From CAYMDJ01 sp964537525 (lineage in GTDB: Archaea > Aenigmatarchaeota > Aenigmatarchaeia > QMZP01), in contig CAZIAB010000045.1 of NCBI GenBank assembly GCA_964537525.1, forward strand, positions 1 to 6,590: a stretch of 6,590 bases of DNA, read 5' to 3'. Within the stretch, counting starts at the first letter, position 1; every line of letters begins with the position of its first letter. Shown one piece after another: positions 1 through 4,536 of this stretch. The notes below the pieces were generated by a model that saw only the letters and a program-made list of their open reading frames with translations, ran no database searches and had not been told where the DNA came from. The position numbers and the translations under genes were made by a program.

Positions 1-527
1 TCGTTATACCGCTTGCAGACGGTTTTGAAGAGATAGAGGCAATGTCCACCATAGATGTCCTGAGGAGGGCCAACATAAACGTCACGACAGCCGGCATACC
101 AGGGACCATCGTGAAAGGGAGCAGGGGAACACAGACCATAACAGACAAGAAGCTCTCTGAGGTAAATCTGGATTCTTTTGATGCCCTCGTCCTCGTCGGA
201 GGATACCCCGGTTATATCAACCTCGGGAAATCCAACCAGGTCATGAACGCGGTTAAGAGCTTCAATGCCAAGGAGAAGACCATAGCGGCAATCTGCGCCG
301 CCCCGTCCATCCTCGCGAAGGCAGGCATCCTGGAGAACAGGAAGGCCACCATATACCCGGGCATGGAGAAGGACATACCCAGGCCAAGGGCAGGAAGGGT
401 GGTCCAGGACGGCCACATAATAACGTCGCAGGGGCCCGGGACGGCTATAGAGTTCGCGCTGAAGGTCGTTGAAGCCCTCGCCGGTAGCGGGGCTTCTGCA
501 AAACTGAGGAGGGATTTGGTATGCTGA
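1..527 (+). CDS. DJ-1/PfpI family protein (5' end cut by window edge)
   Basis: Reading frame 3 is open from the first codon (GTT at 3), so the ATG at 42 is an internal methionine and not the start. The visible protein opens VIPLADGFEEIEA, the first strand and acidic elbow of the DJ-1/YajL fold. The last Glu of that motif corresponds to Glu18 of human DJ-1. About 174 residues are visible and only a handful are missing upstream. The nucleophile elbow AAICAAPSIL carries the conserved cysteine (codon 294-296), matching AAICAG around Cys106 of DJ-1. ATIYPGMEKDI and GPGTAIEFALKVVEAL are the usual C-terminal blocks. Family members are cytosolic and are variously described as glyoxalase/deglycase-like, chaperone or protease-like; the exact reaction cannot be read from sequence. 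It overlaps the next gene by 7 bases, so the two are probably co-translated. Confidence 0.93.
   Translation, partial: VIPLADGFEEIEAMSTIDVLRRANINVTTAGIPGTIVKGSRGTQTITDKKLSEVNLDSFDALVLVGGYPGYINLGKSNQVMNAVKSFNAKEKTIAAICAAPSILAKAGILENRKATIYPGMEKDIPRPRAGRVVQDGHIITSQGPGTAIEFALKVVEALAGSGASAKLRRDLVC
506..513 (+). promoter_or_regulatory. Shine-Dalgarno site of the winged-helix gene
   Basis: GAGGAGGG lies 7 bases upstream of ATG 521, inside the 3' end of the DJ-1 gene. It contrasts with ArgRS and DphB, which have no such site. Internal operon genes here seem to use Shine-Dalgarno initiation while first genes are leaderless. Confidence 0.7.
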
Positions 528-742
528 GCGAGGTTGAGCAGAAGATACTGGATTTGATATCCAAGAGGCATCTCGTGACCAAGGGCGAGATAGCAGACCT
601 CCTACAGAGGAACGCCTGCAACGGAACGGATTCCAGCGTGAGCAGGCTCACGGAGATGGGCTACATGGACAGGGTGGAATCCCTGGGCACATGCTTCGTG
701 ATAACCCAGAAGGGAATCCGCTTCACAAAAGGCCAGGTCTAG
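521..742 (+). CDS. small winged-helix DNA-binding protein
   Basis: A 73-residue protein laid out as a minimal winged helix. Helix 1 is at about 2-15 (LSEVEQKILDLISK), helix 2 at about 21-29 (KGEIADLLQ), a Ser-rich recognition helix at about 37-47 (DSSVSRLTEMGY), and a beta wing at about 49-70 ending ITQKGIRFTKG, as in MarR/ArsR-like regulators. It has no effector domain, so it is probably a dimeric transcription factor, though the regulon is unknown. The start is secure: GAGGAGGG at 506-513 sits 7 bases before the ATG, and the gene begins inside the last codons of the DJ-1 gene. That overlap argues for one operon and raises the possibility that it regulates the upstream gene. This is a family-level call only. 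Confidence 0.8.
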   Translation: MLSEVEQKILDLISKRHLVTKGEIADLLQRNACNGTDSSVSRLTEMGYMDRVESLGTCFVITQKGIRFTKGQV

Positions 743-750
743 GCTGGCAT

Positions 751-764
751 ACCCTTTTTTAAGA
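751..764 (+). promoter_or_regulatory. poly-T stretch: operon terminator and/or tRNA TATA box
   Basis: ACCC followed by six T and AAGA lies 9 bases after the winged-helix stop codon. CCC plus a T run also follows ArgRS and the zinc-ribbon gene here, so this is a likely terminator. The TTTTTTAA core is centred 43 bases before the tRNA 5' end. With a 24-25 base spacing it would start transcription near 783, giving a leader of about 19 nt, so it could also be the tRNA promoter. Confidence 0.45.
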
Positions 765-801
765 GAACCGTGCAATTACAAGAAAGTATCAAAAGTCGGA
801 T

Positions 802-920
802 AGCCCTGTCGTCTAGCGGCCAAGGATACTGGTCTTTGGACTCCGGCTCTAAAGAGTTGAGGCCTTCGGGCCAATGAGAGAGGAAAACCAGTGACCCCGG
901 TTCGAATCCGGGCGGGGCTA
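802..920 (+). tRNA. tRNA-Gln(UUG) with a 46-nt intron
   Basis: The acceptor stem is AGCCCTG (802-808) with CGGGGCT (913-919), discriminator A920, and CCA is not encoded. The D arm is GTCT/GGAT (811-814/824-827). The anticodon stem is CTGGT (829-833) with ACCAG (887-891). The T arm is CCCGG-TTCGAAT-CCGGG (896-912). The loop reads C-T-TTG-G, so the anticodon TTG (836-838) decodes CAA glutamine. The A1-U72 first pair is the known identity element for the archaeal GatDE amidotransferase, which makes Gln-tRNA(Gln) from Glu-tRNA(Gln), and it fits the assignment. An intron at 840-885 sits at the canonical 37/38 position; removing it leaves 73 nt. A T5 run at 928-932 is a likely terminator. Confidence 0.93.
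840..885 (+). other. tRNA-Gln intron with bulge-helix-bulge exit site
   Basis: A four-pair central helix, CTTT (834-837) with GAGG (880-883), including two G-U pairs, separates two three-base bulges, GGA (838-840) and AAA (884-886). Cutting after the second base of each bulge gives exons 802-839 and 886-920, as archaeal splicing endonuclease does. Inside the intron is GGCC-TTCG-GGCC (861-872), a very stable UUCG tetraloop hairpin, and a weaker CTC-TAAA-GAG hairpin (847-856). The inner helix of the motif is imperfect (A879 is unpaired), so this is a relaxed form. I see no box C/D motifs in the intron. Confidence 0.85.
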
Positions 921-927
921 TTCCTTA

Positions 928-932
928 TTTTT
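928..932 (+). terminator. T5 terminator after tRNA-Gln
   Basis: TTTTT starts 8 bases after the discriminator base, in an AT-rich stretch. It is a typical archaeal factor-independent stop. Confidence 0.5.
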
Positions 933-945
933 ATAAAGAATCAGG

Positions 946-1212
946 TCAGCATGAAAGGTCGTGAGGGCATTTTAAACAGCCGCCATTATCATAACCCTCG
1001 CAACGGGGTATGCGACCTTCATAAACAATCTTCGGTGCACCATCACCCGATTGTAACATCTCTTCGGTGTATCCATACAGCTCAATAACATCTTCATAGT
1101 TTTCCTTAAATGCATCTAATCCTACCTCATCATTGGGATTGAAAGGATATTTCCCACCTTTCATTTCCTTGTTATTGATTTCCTTGTTATTGAATTTCAG
1201 CTCGCATCCCAT
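946..1212 (-). CDS. unrecognised small Cys-rich protein
   Basis: I do not recognise this 88-residue protein. The N-terminus is polar with a repeated pentapeptide (NNKEI NNKEM, residues 8-17). The middle is acidic and probably helical (about 26-55). The C-terminus is a tight cysteine cluster, C71-x7-C79-x2-C82-x5-C88, with another Cys at 3; this could bind zinc or an Fe-S cluster, but that is inference. Composition is balanced for a real protein. Codon choice (TTA, CGT, CGC, GAT) and AT content differ from the AGG-rich core genes, suggesting a different origin. TTATAAA-type boxes on the minus strand at 1224-1231 and 1241-1250 are candidate promoters; neither fits a leaderless start at 1212 exactly, so Met17 (1164) is an alternative start. 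The gene faces away from ArgRS and converges on the tRNA. Confidence 0.5.
   Translation of the reverse strand: MGCELKFNNKEINNKEMKGGKYPFNPNDEVGLDAFKENYEDVIELYGYTEEMLQSGDGAPKIVYEGRIPRCEGYDNGGCLKCPHDLSC
1163..1192 (-). repeat. 15-bp perfect tandem duplication
   Basis: The plus-strand unit ATTTCCTTGTTATTG occurs twice head to tail with no mismatch. Fifteen bases keep frame, so it duplicates a pentapeptide near the N-terminus of the minus-strand gene at 946-1212. Confidence 0.9.
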
Positions 1213-1277
1213 GCAATCACAGTGTTTATAAGAAAAGCAATCTTTTAAGCCTTTACCTTCTGGTCTTTTCCCGCGGG

Positions 1278-1288
1278 TTTTTATAAAA
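1278..1288 (+). promoter_or_regulatory. TATA box of argS (leaderless transcript)
   Basis: TTTTTATAAAA follows a GC-rich CCGCGGG. The core TTTATAAA is centred 24.5 bases before ATG 1308, so transcription should begin at or next to the start codon. No Shine-Dalgarno site is present. Confidence 0.7.
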
Positions 1289-1307
1289 TCCCTGCTTAAT
1301 ATTAACC

Positions 1308-3014
1308 ATGAACCTTAACCAGGAGGTGAGGGAGGCTGCGGTCAGGCTCCTGAAGCCTGCGGTGAAGCTCAGGAAGGAAGAGATTGAGAAGCTCCTTGAG
1401 AAACCGCCTGGGAATATCGGCTCTGACGTGGCGTTCCCCTGCTTCATACTGGCGAAGAAGATGAAGAAGAACCCCGCAGAGATAGCGAACCTCCTCTCAC
1501 GCAGAATAAAGTCAAAACCCCCCTTCAAAGAGGTCAGTTCTGATGGCCCATACATCAATTTCTACGTGGACTGGGCTTCCCTATCCGGAAGGTTGCTGAA
1601 GGACGTCAAGAAGCAGGGCGGCAAGTATGGTAAGGGGAAGAAAATCAAGAAAAGGTACCTCATGGAATTTGCCCACCCTAACACACACAAGGCATTCCAC
1701 ATAGGCCACGTCAGGAACATCTGTATGGGAGAATCGCTTTCAAGGATTCTTGAGAGCGCCGGCTACGGTGTGGTCAGGGCGAACTACCAGGGGGATATCG
1801 GTCCTCACGTCGCAAAGTGCCTGTGGGGATTCCTCAACATATATAAGGGGAAGGCTCCGAAGAAGGAACCCGGCAAATGGCTGGGTGACGTGTACAGGGA
1901 GGCGAGCAAGAGGATATCGAAGAGCGAGAAGGCAGAGAAGGAGATGCGGGAAATCAACAGGATGCTCTACGCGAGGGACAGTGAAATAATGCCCGCGTGG
2001 AAGAAGACGAGGAAGTGGAGCCTTGATTATTTCGACAGGATATACAGGGACTTCGGGACGAGGTTCGACAGGCTTTACATGGAGAGCGAGGTCGAGGCAG
2101 AGGGTTTGAGGATATCAGAGAGGCTCGTTAAGAGGAGGATTGCAAAGGTGAGCGACGATGCCATCATAGTCAAGTTGGAGAATCAGGGTATGGGTGTTCT
2201 GGTGCTGGTGACCAAGGAGAAGACGCCCCTATACCACGCGAAGGACCTTGCCCTCGCGGAGCTCCAGGTAAAGGAATACAAGCCTGACAGGATTGTCCAT
2301 GTGGTCGGTTCAGAGCAGACCTTCTATTTCAGGCAGCTGTTCAAGCTCTTGGAGCTCATGAAGTGGCCCCATTACAGGAAGGAGTTCCACCTAATTTACG
2401 AGCTGGTCAACCTGGGGACAGGCAAGAAGATGAAGTCCAGGGAAGGGAAGGTCATCCTCTACGACGAGCTGAAGGAAGAGTTACTCAAGCTGGCAAGGAA
2501 GGAAACCAAATCAAAGAATCCCATGCTCTCTGCAAAGGAGCTCGGCAGGATATCCGGACTCGTGGGGATGGGCGCTCTGAAGTACACGATGCTCAGCCAG
2601 TCCCCTGAGAAGGTCATAGTATTCAACTGGGACAGTGTCCTCAGCCTCGACGGCGACACGGGACCCTACATCCAGTACAGCCACGCAAGGGCATGCTCAA
2701 TCATGAGAAAAGCCCGTCCCCAACGGGATTTCGATTGCTCTCTCCTGAACCATCCCACCGAGGTGGCATTGATAAGGAAGATAGCCGACTTCCCCGATGT
2801 CATCGGCAGCGCCGCGAGGGACATGAGGCCGCATTACGTGGCGAATTACGCCCTCGAGCTGGCCACGAGGTTCAATGAATTCTACCACCAGTCGCCTGTA
2901 ATAGCGGCAAAGCCGGATATAAGGAAGGCCAGGCTGGCCCTCGTGGATACAACCAGGGTCGCTCTGAGCAATGCACTGGATCTCCTGGGAATAGAGGCGC
3001 CCAACCGCATGTAA
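1308..3014 (+). CDS. argS: arginyl-tRNA synthetase
   Basis: This class I synthetase charges tRNA-Arg with arginine using ATP in the cytosol. Its 568 residues are full length for the family. The N-terminal tRNA D-loop-binding domain covers about 1-105 and includes VAFPCFILAKKMKKNPAEIA. The catalytic Rossmann fold follows with FAHPNTHKAFHIGH, the HIGH signature at 131-134. YHAKDLALAELQ (309-320) and HVVGSEQTFYFRQLF (331-345) are conserved ArgRS blocks. The second signature is the degenerate KMKSR (374-378), like the KFKTR form in the human enzyme; degenerate KMSKS is normal in this family. GDTGPYIQYSHARA (449-461) leads into the DALR-type anticodon-binding domain, ending in LLGIEAPNRM, the family's usual last residues. 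The start is fixed by a TATA box 24-25 bases upstream, with no Shine-Dalgarno site. It appears to be a single-gene unit ending in CACCCTTTT. Confidence 0.98.
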   Translation: MNLNQEVREAAVRLLKPAVKLRKEEIEKLLEKPPGNIGSDVAFPCFILAKKMKKNPAEIANLLSRRIKSKPPFKEVSSDGPYINFYVDWASLSGRLLKDVKKQGGKYGKGKKIKKRYLMEFAHPNTHKAFHIGHVRNICMGESLSRILESAGYGVVRANYQGDIGPHVAKCLWGFLNIYKGKAPKKEPGKWLGDVYREASKRISKSEKAEKEMREINRMLYARDSEIMPAWKKTRKWSLDYFDRIYRDFGTRFDRLYMESEVEAEGLRISERLVKRRIAKVSDDAIIVKLENQGMGVLVLVTKEKTPLYHAKDLALAELQVKEYKPDRIVHVVGSEQTFYFRQLFKLLELMKWPHYRKEFHLIYELVNLGTGKKMKSREGKVILYDELKEELLKLARKETKSKNPMLSAKELGRISGLVGMGALKYTMLSQSPEKVIVFNWDSVLSLDGDTGPYIQYSHARACSIMRKARPQRDFDCSLLNHPTEVALIRKIADFPDVIGSAARDMRPHYVANYALELATRFNEFYHQSPVIAAKPDIRKARLALVDTTRVALSNALDLLGIEAPNRM

Positions 3015-3024
3015 ACACCCTTTT
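3014..3024 (+). terminator. CCC-T4 terminator of argS
   Basis: ACACCCTTTT follows the TAA stop directly. Near-identical sequence follows the zinc-ribbon gene at 3677-3689. Confidence 0.45.
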
Positions 3025-3041
3025 ACTGTTCACTGCTTCGC

Positions 3042-3066
3042 CAGGTAACCACATGATAGTTACCTG
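3042..3066. repeat. 8-bp perfect inverted repeat
   Basis: CAGGTAAC (3042-3049) and GTTACCTG (3059-3066) are separated by 9 bases. It lies between the convergent argS and membrane-protein genes. It could be a transcript-end hairpin or an operator-like site. Confidence 0.6.
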
Positions 3067-3087
3067 TAACGAATACTAATTTGTCCC

Positions 3088-3105
3088 AAAAGCGTGTACG
3101 GAAAA
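3088..3105. repeat. 18-bp direct repeat, left copy
   Basis: AAAAGCGTGTACGGAAAA is identical to 3722-3739 in the same orientation. Weaker similarity (CTA-TTT) extends about 13 bases to the left. This copy touches the stop codon of the minus-strand membrane-protein gene. An exact 18-base match is not expected by chance in 6.6 kb. Confidence 0.9.
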
Positions 3106-3321
3106 CTATTTCACGGTTTTCTTGACGACGAAGAGCACGACCAGGTAGAGGACAGCGAGCGCAGAGAGGATGAGATAGGGATTCTGCATATGGACCTCAA
3201 GCGGCAAGACCATGCTTTCCATGGAGAGGCCTATGATTACCAGGACCACGTGATACGTTACAAGAAGGATGCCGGTCTTTGCCAGGGCATCAACATACTG
3301 ATTATCAGAGAACTTCTTCAT
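3106..3321 (-). CDS. small two-helix membrane protein, unknown function
   Basis: A 71-residue protein with a short charged N-terminus (MKKFSDNQY), a first membrane segment at about 17-34 (GILLVTYHVVLVIIGLSM), a short outer loop, a second segment at about 48-66 (PYLILSALAVLYLVVLFVV), and a basic tail KKTVK. The positive charges at both ends predict both termini in the cytoplasm. I do not recognise the family. The start has good support: GAGGG at about 3328-3332 (minus) precedes the ATG by 6-7 bases, and a TTATAA box at 3363-3368 would give an 18-base leader. It is divergent from the zinc-ribbon gene across 64 bases, so the two may be co-regulated. Confidence 0.72.
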   Translation of the reverse strand: MKKFSDNQYVDALAKTGILLVTYHVVLVIIGLSMESMVLPLEVHMQNPYLILSALAVLYLVVLFVVKKTVK

Positions 3322-3354
3322 TCTAATCCCTCGATTCCTGTGCGAACATATCCA

Positions 3355-3370
3355 TTTATCTATTATAAGG
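3355..3370. promoter_or_regulatory. shared divergent promoter (TATA region)
   Basis: TTTATCTATTATAAGG is the only strong AT element in the 64-base gap between two divergent starts. TTATAA (3363-3368) is itself palindromic, so one box could serve both strands. On the minus strand it predicts a start near 3339-3341, 18-20 bases before ATG 3321. On the plus strand it lies 20-28 bases before ATG 3386. AGGGATATAATATAA (about 3368-3382) resembles half of the palindrome at 3748-3769. Confidence 0.5.
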
Positions 3371-3385
3371 GATATAATATAAATA

Positions 3386-3679
3386 ATGAAAAAGAAATGT
3401 CCCCACTGTGACAGCTCGGACGTCGTATGGAGAGGTTACCGTTACAACGAATACACCAAGAAGAGGCTGTGCCTCTGCAACAAGTGCGGCAGGAAGTTCA
3501 CTCCCGATGACGGCTTCTTCAGGATGAGGTTCTCCCCGGACACCATAAAGCAGGCTGTCAACCTCTACAACAGCGGCTTCTCCTCCTCAGAGGTCCAGCG
3601 CCGCCTCAAGGCAAAGGGGATAAAGGTCTCCAGGTGGACCATAATAACCTGGTCCAACAGGTACAAGAAGATAAGTTAA
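3386..3679 (+). CDS. zinc-ribbon + HTH protein, transposase N-terminus-like
   Basis: A 97-residue protein. A four-cysteine zinc ribbon comes first: CPHC (5-8) and C31-x2-C34 in CNKCGRKFTPD; Cys29 is a further nearby cysteine. FFRMRFSPDTIKQAVNLYNSGFSSSEVQRRL and a second helix pair follow (about 44-92), a helix-turn-helix of the resolvase/transposase type. This order, with the FxxMRxxPxxI..A..LY..G.S linker, is the DNA-binding head of archaeal DDE transposases. Those normally continue for another 100-150 residues with the DDE core; here the frame stops cleanly and no DDE-like sequence follows. It is either a transposase remnant or a domesticated stand-alone DNA-binding protein. The intact frame, promoter and terminator favour a functional gene. 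It sits between two exact 18-bp direct repeats. Confidence 0.85.
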   Translation: MKKKCPHCDSSDVVWRGYRYNEYTKKRLCLCNKCGRKFTPDDGFFRMRFSPDTIKQAVNLYNSGFSSSEVQRRLKAKGIKVSRWTIITWSNRYKKIS

Positions 3680-3689
3680 CACCCTTTTT
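3680..3689 (+). terminator. CCC-T5 terminator of the zinc-ribbon gene
   Basis: CACCCTTTTT directly follows the TAA stop, in the same arrangement as after argS (stop codon, CACCC, T run). Confidence 0.5.
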
Positions 3690-3721
3690 CAGATAATCAA
3701 TGAATGCTGCTAGTTTTCGCA

Positions 3722-3739
3722 AAAAGCGTGTACGGAAAA
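3722..3739. repeat. 18-bp direct repeat, right copy
   Basis: Exact copy of 3088-3105, same orientation, offset 634 bases. It lies 42 bases after the zinc-ribbon stop and 8 bases before the 22-bp palindrome. The pair brackets the two small genes. Confidence 0.9.
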
Positions 3740-3747
3740 ATACGAAG

Positions 3748-3769
3748 AGGGATATTATATAATATCCCT
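3748..3769. promoter_or_regulatory. perfect 22-bp palindrome containing a TATA box
   Basis: The sequence is AGGGATATTAT followed by its exact reverse complement. The centre (TTATATAA, 3755-3762) is a consensus archaeal TATA core. A 24-28 base spacing on the plus strand puts the transcription start at 3783-3787, right where the 9-bp closing helix of the structured region begins. The GGG/CCC flanks make it symmetric, so it could equally bind a dimeric regulator or fire on both strands. Confidence 0.6.
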
Positions 3770-3988
3770 TTAATTTGACAATACAAAAAGGAGGGGCTGG
3801 GTGTATTGGCAGGCAATATGATTCTGCACCCATTTTCTTTCAGGAAATTTCCTGCGACCCCTCCTTATCCAGGATTCCCGGCAACCTACCGGTCAATATA
3901 CCTCTTAATCAAGGTGGAACACCGCGGTAGTGGCAAACGGTGGTATATAACATTCTATTGCTTTTTATCGATGATAACGGGTCAGGAG

Positions 3989-4037
3989 CGGGGCAGTGGA
4001 ACTGGGATCAGGTTTCCACGAAAGCCCCGCCCCTTTT
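3989..4037 (+). ncRNA. long GC-rich hairpin ending in CCCC-T4
   Basis: GCGGGGC (3989-3994 region) pairs with GCCCCGC (4024-4030). After an A versus GAAA internal loop, GTGGAA pairs with TTCCAC (about 3996-4001/4014-4019), then CTG/CAG closes a GGAT loop. CCCCTTTT (4031-4037) follows. A TATATAA box at 3944-3950 is spaced to start transcription at about 3972. It could be a separate small RNA, a terminator for RNA starting near 3785, or a domain of a larger RNA. Confidence 0.4.
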
Positions 4038-4255
4038 CACAGAAAGGAGGATCGGACGATGAACAGGACGGGATTCCTTCTAAACATGTGCAATACACAT
4101 GAATATTCACTCGTTTCTACAAACCCTATAGGTGCGGAGATGGGACCCATCCTCATTGAAAGAAATAAAGATGAGAGAGGAGCCATGCCGCGCTCACGGC
4201 TCCTCTCCCAGTCAGGTAAGATTCGGTCCGTACGGCTGCTGACATACGGGCCTGG

Positions 4256-4406
4256 AGGGGAGGTGCTCACTACGAGGACCAACACCGGGTAATTTATTAT
4301 CCGTGCCCCAGAGGACACAAGATATACTAAAGACAGAGGAGGCAACGTGAGTAGATAAATAAACCTGAGAAACAGTGACTTTCCAATCCTCCCCTACTGG
4401 AAGTCA
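4256..4406 (+). other. predicted long-range pseudoknot
   Basis: TGACTTTCCA (4376-4385) pairs with TGGAAGTCA (4398-4406), nine pairs with one bulged T. The 12-base loop (4386-4397) contains CCTCCCCT (4388-4395), fully complementary to AGGGGAGG at 4256-4263. A loop paired over 8 bases with a distant strand is a pseudoknot, which is typical of large functional RNAs. Confidence 0.5.
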
Positions 4407-4509
4407 ATACAATAATGTTTTGAATATGATAACCCGGTACGGGTCTACTATATTATTAGTGTGCAATGTTTTTAAAGCTTAATTAACTATCCAACACCTA
4501 GCAAACCAA

Positions 4510-4517
4510 TTTATGTA
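4510..4517 (+). promoter_or_regulatory. TATA box of the GTPase gene, overlapping the upstream ATG
   Basis: TTTATGTA is centred 23.5 bases before ATG 4537, close to the 24.5 seen for argS and dphB. It contains the in-frame ATG at 4513, which would then lie outside the transcript. A second AT box, TTTTTAAAG (4468-4476), could start a leadered transcript near 4498. Confidence 0.5.
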
Positions 4518-4536
4518 TAACACCGAAGATTTCTCT

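Larger units (their letters stand above)
3785..4472 (+). ncRNA. candidate large structured non-coding RNA or RNA cluster
   Basis: The stretch between the zinc-ribbon and GTPase genes has no convincing protein but many stems. AAGGAGGGG (3788-3796) pairs with CCCCTCCTT (3858-3866), closing a three-way junction. One arm is TGGGTG/CACCCA (3798-3803/3827-3832) plus TATTG/CAATA (3804-3808/3814-3818); the other is CAGGA-AATT-TCCTG (3841-3854). Further stems include 3896-3902/3942-3948, 3989-4030, CATGTG/CACATG (4085-4101), 4139-4151, the perfect 10-bp stem 4175-4184/4198-4207, CCGTA/TACGG (4228-4249), 4283-4305, 4376-4406 and 4432-4444. G-U pairs at 4227/4250 and 4289/4300 would be A-C mismatches on the other strand, favouring plus. 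T runs at 3962-3966, 4034-4037 and 4468-4472 are possible ends, so it may be two or three RNAs. I find no RNase P, SRP or riboswitch signature. Confidence 0.45.

Noticed and set aside
891..1088. Plus-strand frame starting inside tRNA-Gln
   Set aside because: It begins in the T arm of the tRNA and runs antisense to a better candidate gene.
3913..3930. T-box-like GGTGGAACACCGCGG
   Set aside because: It has two extra bases relative to the T-box core, no aminoacyl gene lies downstream, and T-boxes are not known in archaea. The bases form ordinary local stems.
3806..4102. 98-codon plus-strand frame and a 102-codon minus-strand frame (4037-4345)
   Set aside because: Low-complexity Pro/Ser/Arg-rich translations with no ribosome site, crossing several stems.
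4225..4256. Minus strand CCAGGCCCG...AGCAGCC resembling SRP RNA helix 8
   Set aside because: The spacing fits but the GGAA tetraloop and its closing pairs are replaced by bases that cannot pair, and no supporting helix 5 or Alu domain was found.
4059..4292. 77-codon frame with a good Shine-Dalgarno (GGAGG, 4046-4050) 8 bases before ATG
   Set aside because: It uses CGC/CGG for most arginines, unlike the AGG-rich real genes. It runs through the 10-bp stem at 4175-4207 and stops inside the 4283-4305 hairpin, and it has no recognisable fold. A structured RNA explains the stretch better, though a small protein is not excluded.
4341..4384. AGATAAAT ... GAGAAACAG resembling RNase P conserved region V
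   Set aside because: ACAGAA is not present at the right place and no matching conserved region I exists upstream.
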